Shown piece after piece: positions 17,979-27,546 of a DNA stretch of 62,010 nt. Each line of letters begins with the position of its first letter. The first letter of the stretch is position 1. The notes under the pieces are model-generated. The model was given only the letters and a program-made list of their open reading frames with translations. It was not told the origin of the DNA and ran no database searches. The stretch spans positions 1 to 62,010 of the forward strand of contig JAKOQB010000202.1 in the NCBI GenBank assembly GCA_029778535.1, read 5' to 3'. The position numbers were made by a program, and so were the translations under genes. Origin of the DNA: Pseudomonadota bacterium. GTDB taxonomy: Bacteria > Pseudomonadota > Gammaproteobacteria > Burkholderiales > Burkholderiaceae_F.

Positions 17979-20708
17979 ATGAATCTCCTTGTCCTGCAAC
18001 GCACTGCGCTCGCGCTCGTAGCGGCGGCGCTCAACGCCTGCGCAACGCTACCTGGCGCACCGCGGGCCTCCGATCCGGCGGCCGCTGCGCCGGCAGCAGG
18101 CGCGCCCCGGACTGCATCGGCGCCGCCGGCGTCCGGCTCGCCGGCACCCGCCACTGCGGCGGCGCGACCCGGTGAAACGCCGCTGCGTCCGTTCGCCGAC
18201 GTGATCAAGGACGCGAAGCAGATCAAGGGCTTCTTCACGCTGTGGCAGAAGGACGAGAAGACGTGGATCGAGATCCGGCCCGAGCAGATCGACCGGCCCT
18301 TCCTGTTCAGCACCGTGCTCGTGCGCGGGATCGCACAGTTGCCGTTCGTGCCGGGGTTGCTCGGCAACTCCGAAGTGGCGAGTTTCCATCGCGTCGGCAA
18401 CCAGCTGCAGCTCGTCGCGCGCAACACGATCTTCCGGGTGCCGGACCAGTCGCCGCTGGCGCGCGCGGCGCGCGACAGCGTGTCCGACAGCATCGTCGCG
18501 TCGGCGGCGGTCGTCTCGGCGCCGCACGCGGAAAGCAAGTCGTTCCTGGTCGAGGCCAACGCGCTGCTGCTCGCCGACGTGGCCGGCATCGGCACGCTGA
18601 TCGACACCGCGTATCGGATCGGCTACGGGCTCGATGCGCGCAACAGCTCGATCGAGCGCGCTCGCAGCGCCGCCGAAGACACCACCATCGCGGTCAATCT
18701 GCACTACGCGGTCGCGAAGCTGCCGGCACCGCCGACCGCGCCGCCGCCGCCGGGGACTCCCACGCCGACGCCGCCGCGCGCGCTCGCGGACCCGAGGAGC
18801 TTCCTGCTCGGCATCCAGTACCGCTTCGCGCGCCTGCCCGATCCGCCGATGACCACGCGCGTGGCCGACGAGCGCGTCGGCTATTTCGTCGACGAGCACC
18901 GCGATCTCGCGCGCGACTACGCGCTCGATGCGCGCGTGCGCGTGATCAACCGCTGGCGGCTGGAGAAGAAGGACCCGGGCGCCGCGCTGTCGGAGCCGAA
19001 GCAGCCGATCGTCGCGTACCTGGACCGCAACATCCCCGCCGAGCTGCGGCCGGCGGTGCAGGACGGCATCCTCGAGTGGAACAAGGCCTTCGAGCAGGCG
19101 GGTTTCAGCAACGCGATCGTCGTCAGGCAGCAGCCCGACGACGCCGACTGGGACACCCTCGAAGGCCGCCACATGGCGGTCAAGTGGTTCGTCGATTCGA
19201 GCCTCGCGGGCACCGCGGCGATCGGCCCGCACCAGAGCGACCCGCGCACCGGCGAGATCCTGTACAGCGCGGTGCTGATTCCCGACGTGTGGGCGCGCAT
19301 CTCCGGCCAGCGCTTCGGCGAAGTGCTGCCGCCGCGAGTACAGCTGCCGGCCGGCCTGCTGAAGGAGGAGCAGTGCACGTACGCGTTCGACGCGCTGGAA
19401 CAGGCCGCGTTTTCCTTCGAACTGCTGGTCGAGCGCGGCGCGTTCGCGCGCGACGGCGAGACCGCGCGGCGCTTCATCCTCGATTCGATCAAGGAGGTCG
19501 TGATGCACGAGACCGGCCATGCGCTCGGCCTGCGCCACAACTTCAAGGGATCGAGCGCGATCAAGTTCGAGCAGCTGCGCGACGCCGCGTTCACCGAGAA
19601 GCACGGGCTGTCGTCATCGATCATGGACTATGTGCCCGAGAACATCCCGCTCGACGGCGAGGCGCGCGCCGGCCGCCTGCAGATGGGCACGATCGGCACC
19701 TATGACCGCTGGGCGATCGAATGGGGCTACAAGGAGTATCCCGCCGCCGACGAGCCGAAGGAACTCGCGGCGCTCGCCGCGCGCTCGGCGACCGATCCGC
19801 TGCTCGCGTACGCGACCGACGAGGATGCCGGCGGCGACGGCGCCATTACCGGGCTGCCGGCCGGGCTCGATCCGCGCGCCAACCGCTTCGACCTCGGCGA
19901 GGATTCGCTCGCTTACTCTCGACGGCAGCTCGCGCTGACGCGCGAACTGTTCGAGCGAACGCAGCGCCGCAGGCTCGACGCCGACGATGATTACCGGCTG
20001 TATCGGCGCAACCTCGAGCGTGGCCTGCGGCAGATGCGCGGCGTGGCGCCGAACGTGGCCAAGTACGTCGGCGGGCTGTACGTCAATCGCGACCGCGCCG
20101 GCTCGGGCCGGCCGCTGCTGACGCCGGTCGAAGCGGCGCGCCAGCGCGACGCGCTGCGGCTGCTGACCGCGGAACTGTTCTCCACGTCGAGCTTCGCCTT
20201 CGACCCGCAGTTCATGCAGCGCCTCGGCATCGACCAGTTCGCGCGCGACAGCGGCGGGCCGGACTTCAGCCTGCCGAGCGCGGTGCTCGACATCCAGCGG
20301 CCGGTGCTCGACCAGCTGATGTCCGAATCGGTCGCACTGCGACTGGCCAACGCGGAAGCGAAGACCGCCGATCCGCGCGCGCTGCTGAGCTTTGCCGAGG
20401 TGCAATCGACGCTGACCGACGCGGTGTGGAGCGAACTGGCGACCGGGCAGGACATCGGCACCCTGCGCCGCAACCTGCAGCGCGAGCATCTGCGCCGGCT
20501 GGCCGGCGCGCTGGTGCGGCCGATCGCGACCGTGGCCGCCGACGTGCGCTCGGTGCAGCGCCAGCAGGCGGAAAGGCTCGTCGCGCGACTGAAGCGCGCG
20601 CTGGCGAGCAAGGGGCGGCGCAGCGGTGTCGCGCAGGCGCATCTCGCCGAGAGCCTGGCCACGCTGCGCGAGGCGCTGGCGGCGCCGCTGTACCGGACGG
20701 GGGTCTAG
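17979..20708 (+). CDS. Zinc-dependent metalloprotease lipoprotein (DUF4953/DUF5117 type)
   Basis: A 909-residue exported protein. The start at 17979 gives a lipoprotein signal with lipobox LNAC near residue 16; an in-frame ATG at 17955 is less likely. An Ala/Pro-rich linker follows, then DUF5117-like and zincin domains with HETGHALGLRH (H510, E511, H514 and H520 as zinc and catalytic residues). Family members are large periplasmic or surface proteases of unknown substrate. It is divergent from valS, and its stop overlaps the stop of the minus-strand gene at 20705. Confidence 0.87.
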   Translation: MNLLVLQRTALALVAAALNACATLPGAPRASDPAAAAPAAGAPRTASAPPASGSPAPATAAARPGETPLRPFADVIKDAKQIKGFFTLWQKDEKTWIEIRPEQIDRPFLFSTVLVRGIAQLPFVPGLLGNSEVASFHRVGNQLQLVARNTIFRVPDQSPLARAARDSVSDSIVASAAVVSAPHAESKSFLVEANALLLADVAGIGTLIDTAYRIGYGLDARNSSIERARSAAEDTTIAVNLHYAVAKLPAPPTAPPPPGTPTPTPPRALADPRSFLLGIQYRFARLPDPPMTTRVADERVGYFVDEHRDLARDYALDARVRVINRWRLEKKDPGAALSEPKQPIVAYLDRNIPAELRPAVQDGILEWNKAFEQAGFSNAIVVRQQPDDADWDTLEGRHMAVKWFVDSSLAGTAAIGPHQSDPRTGEILYSAVLIPDVWARISGQRFGEVLPPRVQLPAGLLKEEQCTYAFDALEQAAFSFELLVERGAFARDGETARRFILDSIKEVVMHETGHALGLRHNFKGSSAIKFEQLRDAAFTEKHGLSSSIMDYVPENIPLDGEARAGRLQMGTIGTYDRWAIEWGYKEYPAADEPKELAALAARSATDPLLAYATDEDAGGDGAITGLPAGLDPRANRFDLGEDSLAYSRRQLALTRELFERTQRRRLDADDDYRLYRRNLERGLRQMRGVAPNVAKYVGGLYVNRDRAGSGRPLLTPVEAARQRDALRLLTAELFSTSSFAFDPQFMQRLGIDQFARDSGGPDFSLPSAVLDIQRPVLDQLMSESVALRLANAEAKTADPRALLSFAEVQSTLTDAVWSELATGQDIGTLRRNLQREHLRRLAGALVRPIATVAADVRSVQRQQAERLVARLKRALASKGRRSGVAQAHLAESLATLREALAAPLYRTGV

Positions 20709-21109
20709 CCCGCAACGTCGCCGCGTTCGCTCAGCGCCTCGCGCACCGCGCGCTCGATGATCTCGCTCAGCGCGGCGCGGACGGCCTGGTTCGCCTCGGC
20801 TGCGAGCTGCGCGATCGCGGAATCGACCGACGCGCGCAACTGCTCTCGCACGAGCTGCTCGATCTCCGCCGGCAGCCGCTCGAGCACGGCGCGCAGCACG
20901 GCGTCGCGCAGCTCGTCCACGGTCGGCGGTGGTGGTGCGGGCGGCGGGGGCTCCGGCGTCGGCGGCGGCTCGGCGCGTACAGCCTGTTCGAGCGTCGGCA
21001 GCGCAAAGTCGAGGTCGAGCGCGGGCAGCGTCAACCGCTCGGTCAGCACCGGGATCGACTCGTCGTCGAGCGAGGTGCCGTTCGCGGCCGGATCGGTGCG
21101 CGTGGTCAT
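20705..21109 (-). CDS. Helical protein with a proline-rich linker, coupled to holC, unknown function
   Basis: A 134-residue acidic protein. The N-terminal third is polar; residues about 48-64 are a proline-rich linker (PPPTPEPPPPAPPPP); the rest is predicted to be long amphipathic helices rich in Ala, Glu, Arg and Leu. No family recognised. Its ATG overlaps the holC stop (ATGA), so it is translationally coupled to the polymerase III chi subunit gene. The layout of disordered proline-rich part plus C-terminal helices resembles scaffold-type proteins, which is only an analogy. Confidence 0.68.
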   Translation of the reverse strand: MTTRTDPAANGTSLDDESIPVLTERLTLPALDLDFALPTLEQAVRAEPPPTPEPPPPAPPPPTVDELRDAVLRAVLERLPAEIEQLVREQLRASVDSAIAQLAAEANQAVRAALSEIIERAVREALSERGDVAG

Positions 21110-21531
21110 TCTTCGCCGATCTCGTGCGCGGCGGGCGTGATGCCGCGCTCGCGCCAGGCGCGGAAGCGGCTGCGCGCGTGCGCGCGATCCTGGTCGTCCT
21201 TGGACACGACCTCGACGATGCGCTCGAAGCGCGCGCACCAGTCGGCCGCGGGCACTTCGTCGTCGAGGTTGAGCAGCAGGTCGCGCCGCGCATCGCCGCC
21301 GGCCGCGAGCGTCAGCCACACCGGCGTGCGCGCGGCGAGCGGCGAATCGGCGTACACGTGCGGCACGAAGTCGAGCGCGGAGAAGGTCCACAGCGCCGTG
21401 TCGAAGCGCGCCAGCCGGTCCGCGTCGCGCGCATAGACGAGCACCGACAGGTTCGCAGCGCGCGCCTTGCGCACCACGCGGCACGCGTAGTGCAGGCGGT
21501 GAGCGACGTTGAAGTAGAAGTCGACGCGCAT
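21106..21531 (-). CDS. holC: DNA polymerase III subunit chi
   Basis: A 141-residue protein of the HolC family, which links the clamp-loader complex to SSB. It opens with MRVDFYFNVAHRLHYACRVV and contains LDFVPHVYADSPLAARTPVWL, both typical of chi. The start at 21531 is chosen because it matches the family N-terminus; the 23-residue upstream extension shows no similarity. pepA lies upstream on the same strand, the same pepA-holC order as in many gammaproteobacteria and betaproteobacteria. Confidence 0.87.
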   Translation of the reverse strand: MRVDFYFNVAHRLHYACRVVRKARAANLSVLVYARDADRLARFDTALWTFSALDFVPHVYADSPLAARTPVWLTLAAGGDARRDLLLNLDDEVPAADWCARFERIVEVVSKDDQDRAHARSRFRAWRERGITPAAHEIGEE

Positions 21532-21617
21532 GTCGGTCGGCGGGCGGGCTCGACGTGCGCCAAGCCTAATCGTTGAACGCGCAACGCTCAAATGCCGCAA
21601 TCCGGCCCGATCTCAAG

Positions 21618-21659
21618 CTGCCGACTGCTTACTGCCGACCGCCGACTGCCGCCTGCTTC
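21618..21659. repeat. Six tandem heptamers at the 3' end of pepA
   Basis: Six consecutive 7-mers: CTGCCGA, CTGCTTA, CTGCCGA, CCGCCGA, CTGCCGC, CTGCTTC. The array covers the pepA stop codon (21629-21631) and encodes the last residues of the protein. A related array stands at 57757-57784. Confidence 0.78.
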
Positions 21660-23125
21660 ATCAGAAAATTCGCCAGCAGCGGCACCGGGCGGCCGGTGGC
21701 GCCCTTGGCGCTGCCGCTCTTCCACGCGGTGCCGGCGATGTCGAGGTGCGCCCACTTGTATGCCTTGGTGAAGCGCGCCAGGAAGCAGGCGGCGATCACG
21801 GCCCCGGCCTTGCCGGGCGCGCCGATGTTGGCCATGTCGGCGAAGTTCGACTTCAGCTGCTCCTGGTAGTCCTCCTCGACCGGCATGCGCCAGGCCGGAT
21901 CGAGCGCGACGCGCGCGGCCTTCAGCAGCTCGTCGGCCAGCGAATCGTCGGTGGCGAACAGGCCCGAGTTCACTTCGCCCAGCGCGACCACGCAGGCCCC
22001 GGTCAGCGTCGCGATGTCGATCACCGCGGCCGGCTTGAAGCGCTCCGCGTAGGTCAGCGCGTCGCACAGGATCAGGCGCCCCTCGGCGTCGGTGTTCAGC
22101 ACCTCGATCGTCTGGCCCGACATCGAGGTCACGATGTCGCCCGGCTTGGTCGCCGTGCCCGACGGCAGGTTCTCGCACGCGGCGATCACGCCGATCACGT
22201 TGACCTTCAGCTTCATCTCGGCCACCGCGCGCAGCGTGCCCAGCACCGAGGCCGCACCGCACATGTCGAACTTCATCTCGTCCATCGCCGCGCCGGGTTT
22301 CAGCGAAATGCCGCCGCTGTCGAAGGTGATGCCCTTGCCGACCAGCACGATCGGCGCCTGCGACTTGGCCGCGCCGTGGTACCTGGCGACGATCAACCGC
22401 GGCGGCTCGGCCGAGCCGCGCGTGACCGACAGGAACGAACCCATCTTCAGCTTCTCGATGTCCTTGCGGTCGAACACCTCGACGCCGAGCTTCCATTCCT
22501 TGCCGAGCTCGCGCGCCTGTTCGCCGAGGTAGCTCGGCGTGCACACGTTGCCGGGCAGGTTGCCGAGCCGCTTGGCGAGCGCCGCGCCGTTGGCGATCGC
22601 GATACCTTCCTTCAGCCCCTGCTCGGCGTGCGCGTCGCGCGCGTCGGTGAGGAGCACGATCTGCGCCACGCGCGGGCCGTTGTCGTCCTTCTTGCTCTTC
22701 AACTCGTCGGTGCGGAACACCGTCTCGCGCGCCGCCATCGCCAGCGTGCGTGCCTGCCACGCGTGATCGCGGCCGCGCAATTTCCAGTCGCTGACGGAGA
22801 TCGCAAGGTCCTTCACACCCGCGCCGGCGCTGCGCACCGCGGTGCGCACCGCGTCCGCGAACGCCTTGTCGGTGAACTCGTCGCTCTTGCCCAGTCCGAG
22901 CAGCAGCACGCGCGGGCTCGCCACGCCGGGCAGATTGCGCAGCATCACCGCGTTGCCGCGCTTGCCCGTCGCATCCCCGCTCTTCACCGCCGCGGCGACC
23001 GCGCCCTTCGACGCGGCGTCGATGCGGCGCGCGGCCGCGGTCAGTTCGCCGTCGGCGTAAAGGCCGACCGCGACGCAGTCGGCTTTCACGGCATCGGCTG
23101 TCGCAACCTTCGTGTTAAATTCCAT
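21629..23125 (-). CDS. pepA: Leucyl aminopeptidase (M17)
   Basis: Cytosolic hexameric two-metal aminopeptidase. The 498-residue product contains [12 protein letters not shown], the metal-binding [14 protein letters not shown] signature, and a conserved C-terminal HLDIAGTAW. The start at 23125 gives the usual MEFNTK opening. The last residues (AAVGGRQ) come from a heptamer repeat array and probably replaced or extended the normal end near LLANFLMKQ. It is divergent from lptF and followed by holC, a common proteobacterial order around lptFG. Confidence 0.95.
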   Translation of the reverse strand: MEFNTKVATADAVKADCVAVGLYADGELTAAARRIDAASKGAVAAAVKSGDATGKRGNAVMLRNLPGVASPRVLLLGLGKSDEFTDKAFADAVRTAVRSAGAGVKDLAISVSDWKLRGRDHAWQARTLAMAARETVFRTDELKSKKDDNGPRVAQIVLLTDARDAHAEQGLKEGIAIANGAALAKRLGNLPGNVCTPSYLGEQARELGKEWKLGVEVFDRKDIEKLKMGSFLSVTRGSAEPPRLIVARYHGAAKSQAPIVLVGKGITFDSGGISLKPGAAMDEMKFDMCGAASVLGTLRAVAEMKLKVNVIGVIAACENLPSGTATKPGDIVTSMSGQTIEVLNTDAEGRLILCDALTYAERFKPAAVIDIATLTGACVVALGEVNSGLFATDDSLADELLKAARVALDPAWRMPVEEDYQEQLKSNFADMANIGAPGKAGAVIAACFLARFTKAYKWAHLDIAGTAWKSGSAKGATGRPVPLLANFLMKQAAVGGRQ

Positions 23126-23247
23126 CGGGTCTTCCTCGGACGGGGACGTGCGGGCGTCGAGCATCCAGCACGCTTGTCGGGCCGGCCTGCTTCGGGCGCG
23201 CAGTATAGCGACGGCCTGACCCGCAACACGCACAACCCCCATTCATC

Positions 23248-24366
23248 ATGGTCTTTCAGCGCGCCATCGTCGCCGAGCTGTCGAACACGGCCGGCGCGGT
23301 GTTCACCGTGCTGTTCTCGATCATCTTCTCGGTCGGGCTGGTGCGCATCCTGGGCGAGGCCGCGGGCGGCCGCATCGACAGCGGCGCAGTGTTCGCGATC
23401 GTCGCGCTGACCGCGCTTACGTATTTGCCGACGGTGCTGACGCTGACGCTGTTCGTGTCGGTGCTGATGACGGTGTCGCGCGCATATCGCGATTCCGAGA
23501 TGGTCGTGTGGTTCGCGTCCGGACAGAGCCTGCTGGCGTGGATCTGGCCGGTGCTGCGCTTCTCGGCGCCGATCATCGTGCTGGTCGCGGTGCTCGCGCT
23601 GCAGCTTTCGCCTTGGGCGAGCCGCCAGATCGTCGAAAGCAAGATGCGCTTCGAGCGGCGCGACGACGTGAGCAGGGTCGCGCCCGGCCGCTTCATCGAA
23701 TCGAGCGGCGCCGATCGGGTGTTCTTCGTCGAAAGCGTCGACGTCGCCGGCGCGCAGGTGAAGAACGTGTTCGTCAGCCACCGCAGCCAGGGGCGCGAGG
23801 GCGTGATCGTCGCCGCGCAGGGCGTGATCGAGGTGCGTCCCGACGGCGAGCGCTATCTGGTGCTGCAGCAGGGGCGCCGCTACGAGGGCCGCCCCGGCGA
23901 GGCCGAGTACCGGATGTTCGAGTTCGAGCGCTACGCGATCCGGCTCGACACCAAGCCGGAGGCGCCGCTGGCGGAGCTGGCCGCGCGCGCCAAATCGAGC
24001 GACGAGTTGTGGCGCCAGCCGACCCCGTGGAACCTGGGCGAACTGATGTGGCGCGTCGGTCTGCCGATCGTGGCGGTGATGGTGACGCTGCTGGCGATCC
24101 CGCTCGGCTACACCAACCCGCGCGTCGGCCGCTCGTTCAACCTGATCCTCGCGGTGCTGGCGTTCCTGCTCTACAACAACGCGCTGTCGATCGTGCAGTC
24201 CTCCGTGCAGCGCGGCCGCATGCCGTTCTCCGTCGGCGTGTGGCTGGCGCACGCCGTGGCGGCGCTGCTGATCGCGCTGCTGTTCGCGCGCCGCGTCTAC
24301 TGGCAGGGCTGGGTGCCGCGCCGGCTGGTCAGCGCGGTGAAGCGGCGGCGCGCGGAGGCGGGCTGA
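23248..24366 (+). CDS. lptF: LPS export ABC transporter permease LptF
   Basis: One of two permease subunits of the LptB2FG complex that extracts lipopolysaccharide from the inner membrane. The 372-residue product has three N-terminal helices, a periplasmic beta-jellyroll domain (about residues 130-255) and three C-terminal helices. The opening MVFQRAIVAELSNTAGAVF matches betaproteobacterial LptF. Its stop overlaps the lptG start (TGATG). Confidence 0.94.
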   Translation: MVFQRAIVAELSNTAGAVFTVLFSIIFSVGLVRILGEAAGGRIDSGAVFAIVALTALTYLPTVLTLTLFVSVLMTVSRAYRDSEMVVWFASGQSLLAWIWPVLRFSAPIIVLVAVLALQLSPWASRQIVESKMRFERRDDVSRVAPGRFIESSGADRVFFVESVDVAGAQVKNVFVSHRSQGREGVIVAAQGVIEVRPDGERYLVLQQGRRYEGRPGEAEYRMFEFERYAIRLDTKPEAPLAELAARAKSSDELWRQPTPWNLGELMWRVGLPIVAVMVTLLAIPLGYTNPRVGRSFNLILAVLAFLLYNNALSIVQSSVQRGRMPFSVGVWLAHAVAALLIALLFARRVYWQGWVPRRLVSAVKRRRAEAG

Positions 24367-25502
24367 TGCGCACGCTGCGCCGGTATCTCACGCGCGAGAT
24401 CGCGCTCGCCACCGGGTTCGTTCTGTTCGCGCTGCTGGCGCTGTTCGCGTTCTTCGATTTGATCGCGCAGCTCGACGAGATCAGCTCCGGCTACCAGCTC
24501 TCCACGGCGTTCGCGTACGTCGCGCTGTCGCTGCCGTCGCGCACCTACGAGCTGATGCCGATCGCGGCGCTGATCGGCACCATTTACGCGCTGTCGAAAC
24601 TGGCGTCGAATTCCGAGTTCACCATCATGCGCGTGTCGGGCATGAGCACGCGCCGGCTGGCCGCCACCGTGATCCGGGTCGCGCTGGTGTTCATCGCCCT
24701 GACCTATCTCTTCGGCGAGCTGGTCGCGCCGCCGGCCGAGCGCGTCGCACAGCGCGTGAAGCTCGCCGCCAAGGGCGGATCGGTCGAGCAGTTCCGCTCC
24801 GGCGTGTGGGTGCGCGACGCGGTGACCGGCCCCGACGGGCACATCGAGCGCTGGCGCTTCGTCAACGTGAAGCAGGTGCGGCCCGACGCGACGCTGCAGT
24901 CGATGCGCGTGTTCGAGTTCGACCGCGATTACCGGCTGCGCGTGATCGGCACCGCCGAGAGCGGCCGCTTCGTCGTCGACGCCAAGGGTCCGGCATGGTT
25001 TCTGAACAACGTGGTCGAAACGCGGCTGCCGGTCGTGTCGCCGACCGACAGCGCGCAATCCGGATTGCGCACTGAAATCGTCCGCGAACCGACGCGCCGC
25101 TGGGCCTCGGAACTCACGCCCGACATCTTCAGCGTGCTGCTGGTGCAGCCGGAGCGGATGGCGGCGATCGATCTGGCGCAGTACATCCGCCATCTGTCCG
25201 CCAACCGCCAGCAGACCGACCGCTACGAGATCGCGCTGTGGAACAAGGTCTTTTATCCGCTCGCGATCCTGGTGATGATGATGCTGGCGCTGCCGTTCGC
25301 GTACCTGCACGTGCGCGAAGGCAGCGTGAGCCTGAAGATCTTCACCGGCGTGATGATCGGAGTGACCTTTTACATGATGAACAAGCTGTTCGCGCACCTC
25401 GGGCTGCTGAACACGTGGCCGCCGGTCGTGGTGGCCGCGCTGCCGAGCCTGGTCGTGCTCAGTGTCGCGCTGGGCGCGTTGTATTGGATCGAGCGGCGCT
25501 GA
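24366..25502 (+). CDS. lptG: LPS export ABC transporter permease LptG
   Basis: Partner permease of LptF. The 378-residue product has the same 3+3 helix layout around a periplasmic domain, the motif SNSEFTIMRVSGMSTRRL after the first helices, and WNKVFYPLAILVMMMLALPF before the last helices. The start is set by the TGATG overlap with lptF, which implies translational coupling. No gene follows closely on this strand. Confidence 0.94.
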   Translation: MRTLRRYLTREIALATGFVLFALLALFAFFDLIAQLDEISSGYQLSTAFAYVALSLPSRTYELMPIAALIGTIYALSKLASNSEFTIMRVSGMSTRRLAATVIRVALVFIALTYLFGELVAPPAERVAQRVKLAAKGGSVEQFRSGVWVRDAVTGPDGHIERWRFVNVKQVRPDATLQSMRVFEFDRDYRLRVIGTAESGRFVVDAKGPAWFLNNVVETRLPVVSPTDSAQSGLRTEIVREPTRRWASELTPDIFSVLLVQPERMAAIDLAQYIRHLSANRQQTDRYEIALWNKVFYPLAILVMMMLALPFAYLHVREGSVSLKIFTGVMIGVTFYMMNKLFAHLGLLNTWPPVVVAALPSLVVLSVALGALYWIERR

Positions 25503-25836
25503 AGGTGAATCTCTGGCATCGTCTGGACCGCGAGCACATCCCGATCCTGTTCCTGCCGCGACGCGGGTCGCGGCAATACCGCGGGCGGAACGATGTCCGT
25601 GCCGTCGATGCGCAACGCTCGCGGCCGCATCGTGCGTGAGATCGCGTATCCCGACACGCGCTTCCCGGACGGCACTACCTGTGGCCTGAGGTCCGAACAG
25701 TCCAGCACGCCGAATTTCGGGCGCCCACGACCTTTACGCGGGATGCTGCCGGATCTGCAGCGCGAACGGCTCGCACGAGAGCTTTCGCCGGGCTGGTCGA
25801 TCATCCGTGAAACTCCCAAACGACGACGTGTGCGCG
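25503..25836. other. Intergenic stretch with no recognised gene
   Basis: About 330 bp between lptG and the minus-strand 41-residue reading frame. Short open frames exist on both strands but none shows a signal, domain or family resemblance that I recognise. The composition changes from high GC on the lptG side to lower GC further on, so this may be the border of the islet at 25.98-27.55 kb. No repeat or hairpin stands out. Confidence 0.5.
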
Positions 25837-25962
25837 TCACGGCCGGCGGCGGCGAAGCCAGGCACGCGCGCGGCGGATAACGGTCCACACGACCACCAGC
25901 GCGAGCGGCGTGCCCCAGAACGCCAGGGGATCGTAGAAGTACTCCGAAAGCCGCTCCAGCAT
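25837..25962 (-). CDS. Possible 41-residue single-helix membrane protein
   Basis: A short frame with MLERLSEYFYDPLAFWG, a hydrophobic helix at about residues 13-29, and an Arg-rich tail (RRARAWLRRRRP), a positive-inside single-pass layout. It begins 9 bp after the stop of the methyltransferase-like gene, with AGG close before the ATG, so it could be the last gene of that operon. No homologue recalled; chance is a real possibility. Confidence 0.4.
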   Translation of the reverse strand: MLERLSEYFYDPLAFWGTPLALVVVWTVIRRARAWLRRRRP

Positions 25963-25971
25963 CCTGCGCTG

Positions 25972-26658
25972 TCACGATGATGGCTGACGCCACAGCCGCG
26001 GGAAAAACGCCCCGACTCGCGCCCGGTAGCGCAGGTAGTCTTCCCCGAAGACCCTGACCAGGCGCCGCTCCTCGTAGTAGCCACCGATCAGCATGTAGGC
26101 CGTGTACATGGCCGTGTAAATCAAGTTGTTCAAGGATGGTCCGCTGGTCAGCAGAAAGAGCAGCCCCCCGACCAGCATCGGATGGCGCACCCACCCGTAG
26201 ACTCCCGCCACCACCAATCGATGCGTACCGAAGAGGCCCACGGTTGCAGGCCGGACGGGCATTCCGAGGAGCGCCCGGAGACCTCGCCACGCCTGTGTCA
26301 GCCCCAGGAATTCAAGATAATCGCTCTGGAACAACGCGACATAGAGCAAGGCTATAGACCCGAGATGGAAAACGGTGATCACTTGCCAGAGCCAGTCGGG
26401 ATAGAGAATCAGCCAGCCATCGTTTTCGGGATGCCGGGTCCAATGCAGCGTCGCCACGCCGTAATAGAGCGCCACGAGGCTCAGCGCGCAATAGATGAGA
26501 CGCCAGAAGTGCTCGACGAAAAACGGGCTCGTCCAGCGGGCGAGCGCATTCTTGAACGGCTCCCGCGCTCCGATCGAATGGACAAGGGCGAACAATCCAA
26601 ACGCGACGAGCGAAGAACCGTAGTCTCCGAGAAAGGAAACCACCATCACGCGAAGCAC
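25972..26658 (-). CDS. Isoprenylcysteine methyltransferase-like / MddA-like membrane protein
   Basis: A 228-residue membrane protein with five or six helices. The C-terminal part GWVRHPMLVGGLLFLL, then TAYMLIGGYYEERRLVRVFG and DYLRYRARVGAFFP, is the S-adenosylmethionine/substrate region shared by the ICMT, NnrU and MddA (methanethiol S-methyltransferase) families. The C-terminal YEERRL with GEDYLRYR points to MddA-like rather than NnrU. Substrate cannot be settled by reading. Base composition is visibly less GC-rich than flanking genes. Confidence 0.72.
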   Translation of the reverse strand: MLRVMVVSFLGDYGSSLVAFGLFALVHSIGAREPFKNALARWTSPFFVEHFWRLIYCALSLVALYYGVATLHWTRHPENDGWLILYPDWLWQVITVFHLGSIALLYVALFQSDYLEFLGLTQAWRGLRALLGMPVRPATVGLFGTHRLVVAGVYGWVRHPMLVGGLLFLLTSGPSLNNLIYTAMYTAYMLIGGYYEERRLVRVFGEDYLRYRARVGAFFPRLWRQPSS

Positions 26659-26674
26659 TGCGGCGCGGGCGGCA

Positions 26675-27154
26675 TCAACCCTTTTTCTGCACCGATTGGT
26701 ACGCCTCGACCGCCTTCTTCAGGTCCTCGTACTCCGCGCACCCCCGTGGGCAGAGGTCTTGGAGTTTCGCGAGTCGCTCCCGGGCCTTCTCCAACTCACC
26801 GGTCATCAGATAGAGCTCGCCCAGATACTCGCTGGCTCCCCGATGATCCGGGTTGATGGCCAGCGCTTTCTGATACGCGGGCAGGGATTGGTCAAACTGC
26901 TTCAGCTTCCTGTGACTGAAGCCGATGTAGTTCCAGGCGTCCGCGTTGCGCGGTTCGGCCTGAACCACCTTCTGAAGCAGGGCCAACGCGCGCTGGTAGT
27001 CACCCGCCTGCACGGCCCTCACCCCGAGTTCGTAGTCGCCGGTCTGAGCCCGTGGGGCGGCCGGTGGCCGCGATGTGCTGCTCGACCCTGCCGCCATGGC
27101 GGCAGGAATGAATGCCAGAGCCAACATAACCGTCAATAGAGGCTTGTTCATCAT
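26675..27154 (-). CDS. Exported TPR-repeat protein
   Basis: A 159-residue protein with a signal peptide (MMNKPLLTVMLALAFIPAAMA, cleavage near residue 21) and three tetratricopeptide repeats over about residues 43-150, ending in a short helix. TPRs bind partner proteins in the periplasm; the partner is unknown. A perfect GGAGG lies 7 bp before the chosen ATG, which decides against the upstream in-frame ATGs. It is upstream of and co-directional with the methyltransferase-like gene. Confidence 0.82.
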   Translation of the reverse strand: MMNKPLLTVMLALAFIPAAMAAGSSSTSRPPAAPRAQTGDYELGVRAVQAGDYQRALALLQKVVQAEPRNADAWNYIGFSHRKLKQFDQSLPAYQKALAINPDHRGASEYLGELYLMTGELEKARERLAKLQDLCPRGCAEYEDLKKAVEAYQSVQKKG

Positions 27155-27546
27155 GGGATCCCTCCTGTGATGTCCAGTCAGCCGCATCACGACACGTGCA
27201 CGGTCCTGCCGCGACAGAGAACAATCCCTGCAAGTCAAATATTCCCCGAGCCAATGCGCGGCGCGGTCGTCGGCTTCTTCTGTGCCAGGTTGCGCGAGAT
27301 GTCGTTAAAACTGGACGAAAGGCTGAAGGACTACTCAACCACGGCCCGAAACAGGACCCGGAACAACATCATCGCGAATGACGTCCTCGGTTCGATCACG
27401 AATGACTCCGGCCACCGCAGTACCGCGGCCAATACGCTAGAAGCGGAACGCTGTTCCCATGAAAAGGCGCCGCGAGCGACGCACGACGCCCCTTGGATCG
27501 TTTCGGTCGAGCCGGTGCTCCCCGTTCGTCGGCGCCCCGGCGGCCG
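27155..27546. other. Intergenic stretch with no recognised gene
   Basis: About 390 bp between the TPR and GYD genes, lower in GC than most of the window. It must hold the promoter of the TPR gene on the minus strand. An open frame on the plus strand (27167-27550) shows no plausible protein character. No repeat or RNA structure was recognised. Confidence 0.5.

Noticed and set aside
25593..25880. Plus-strand 95-residue open frame after lptG
   Set aside because: No ribosome binding site, no domain, Arg-rich random-like text; treated as non-coding.
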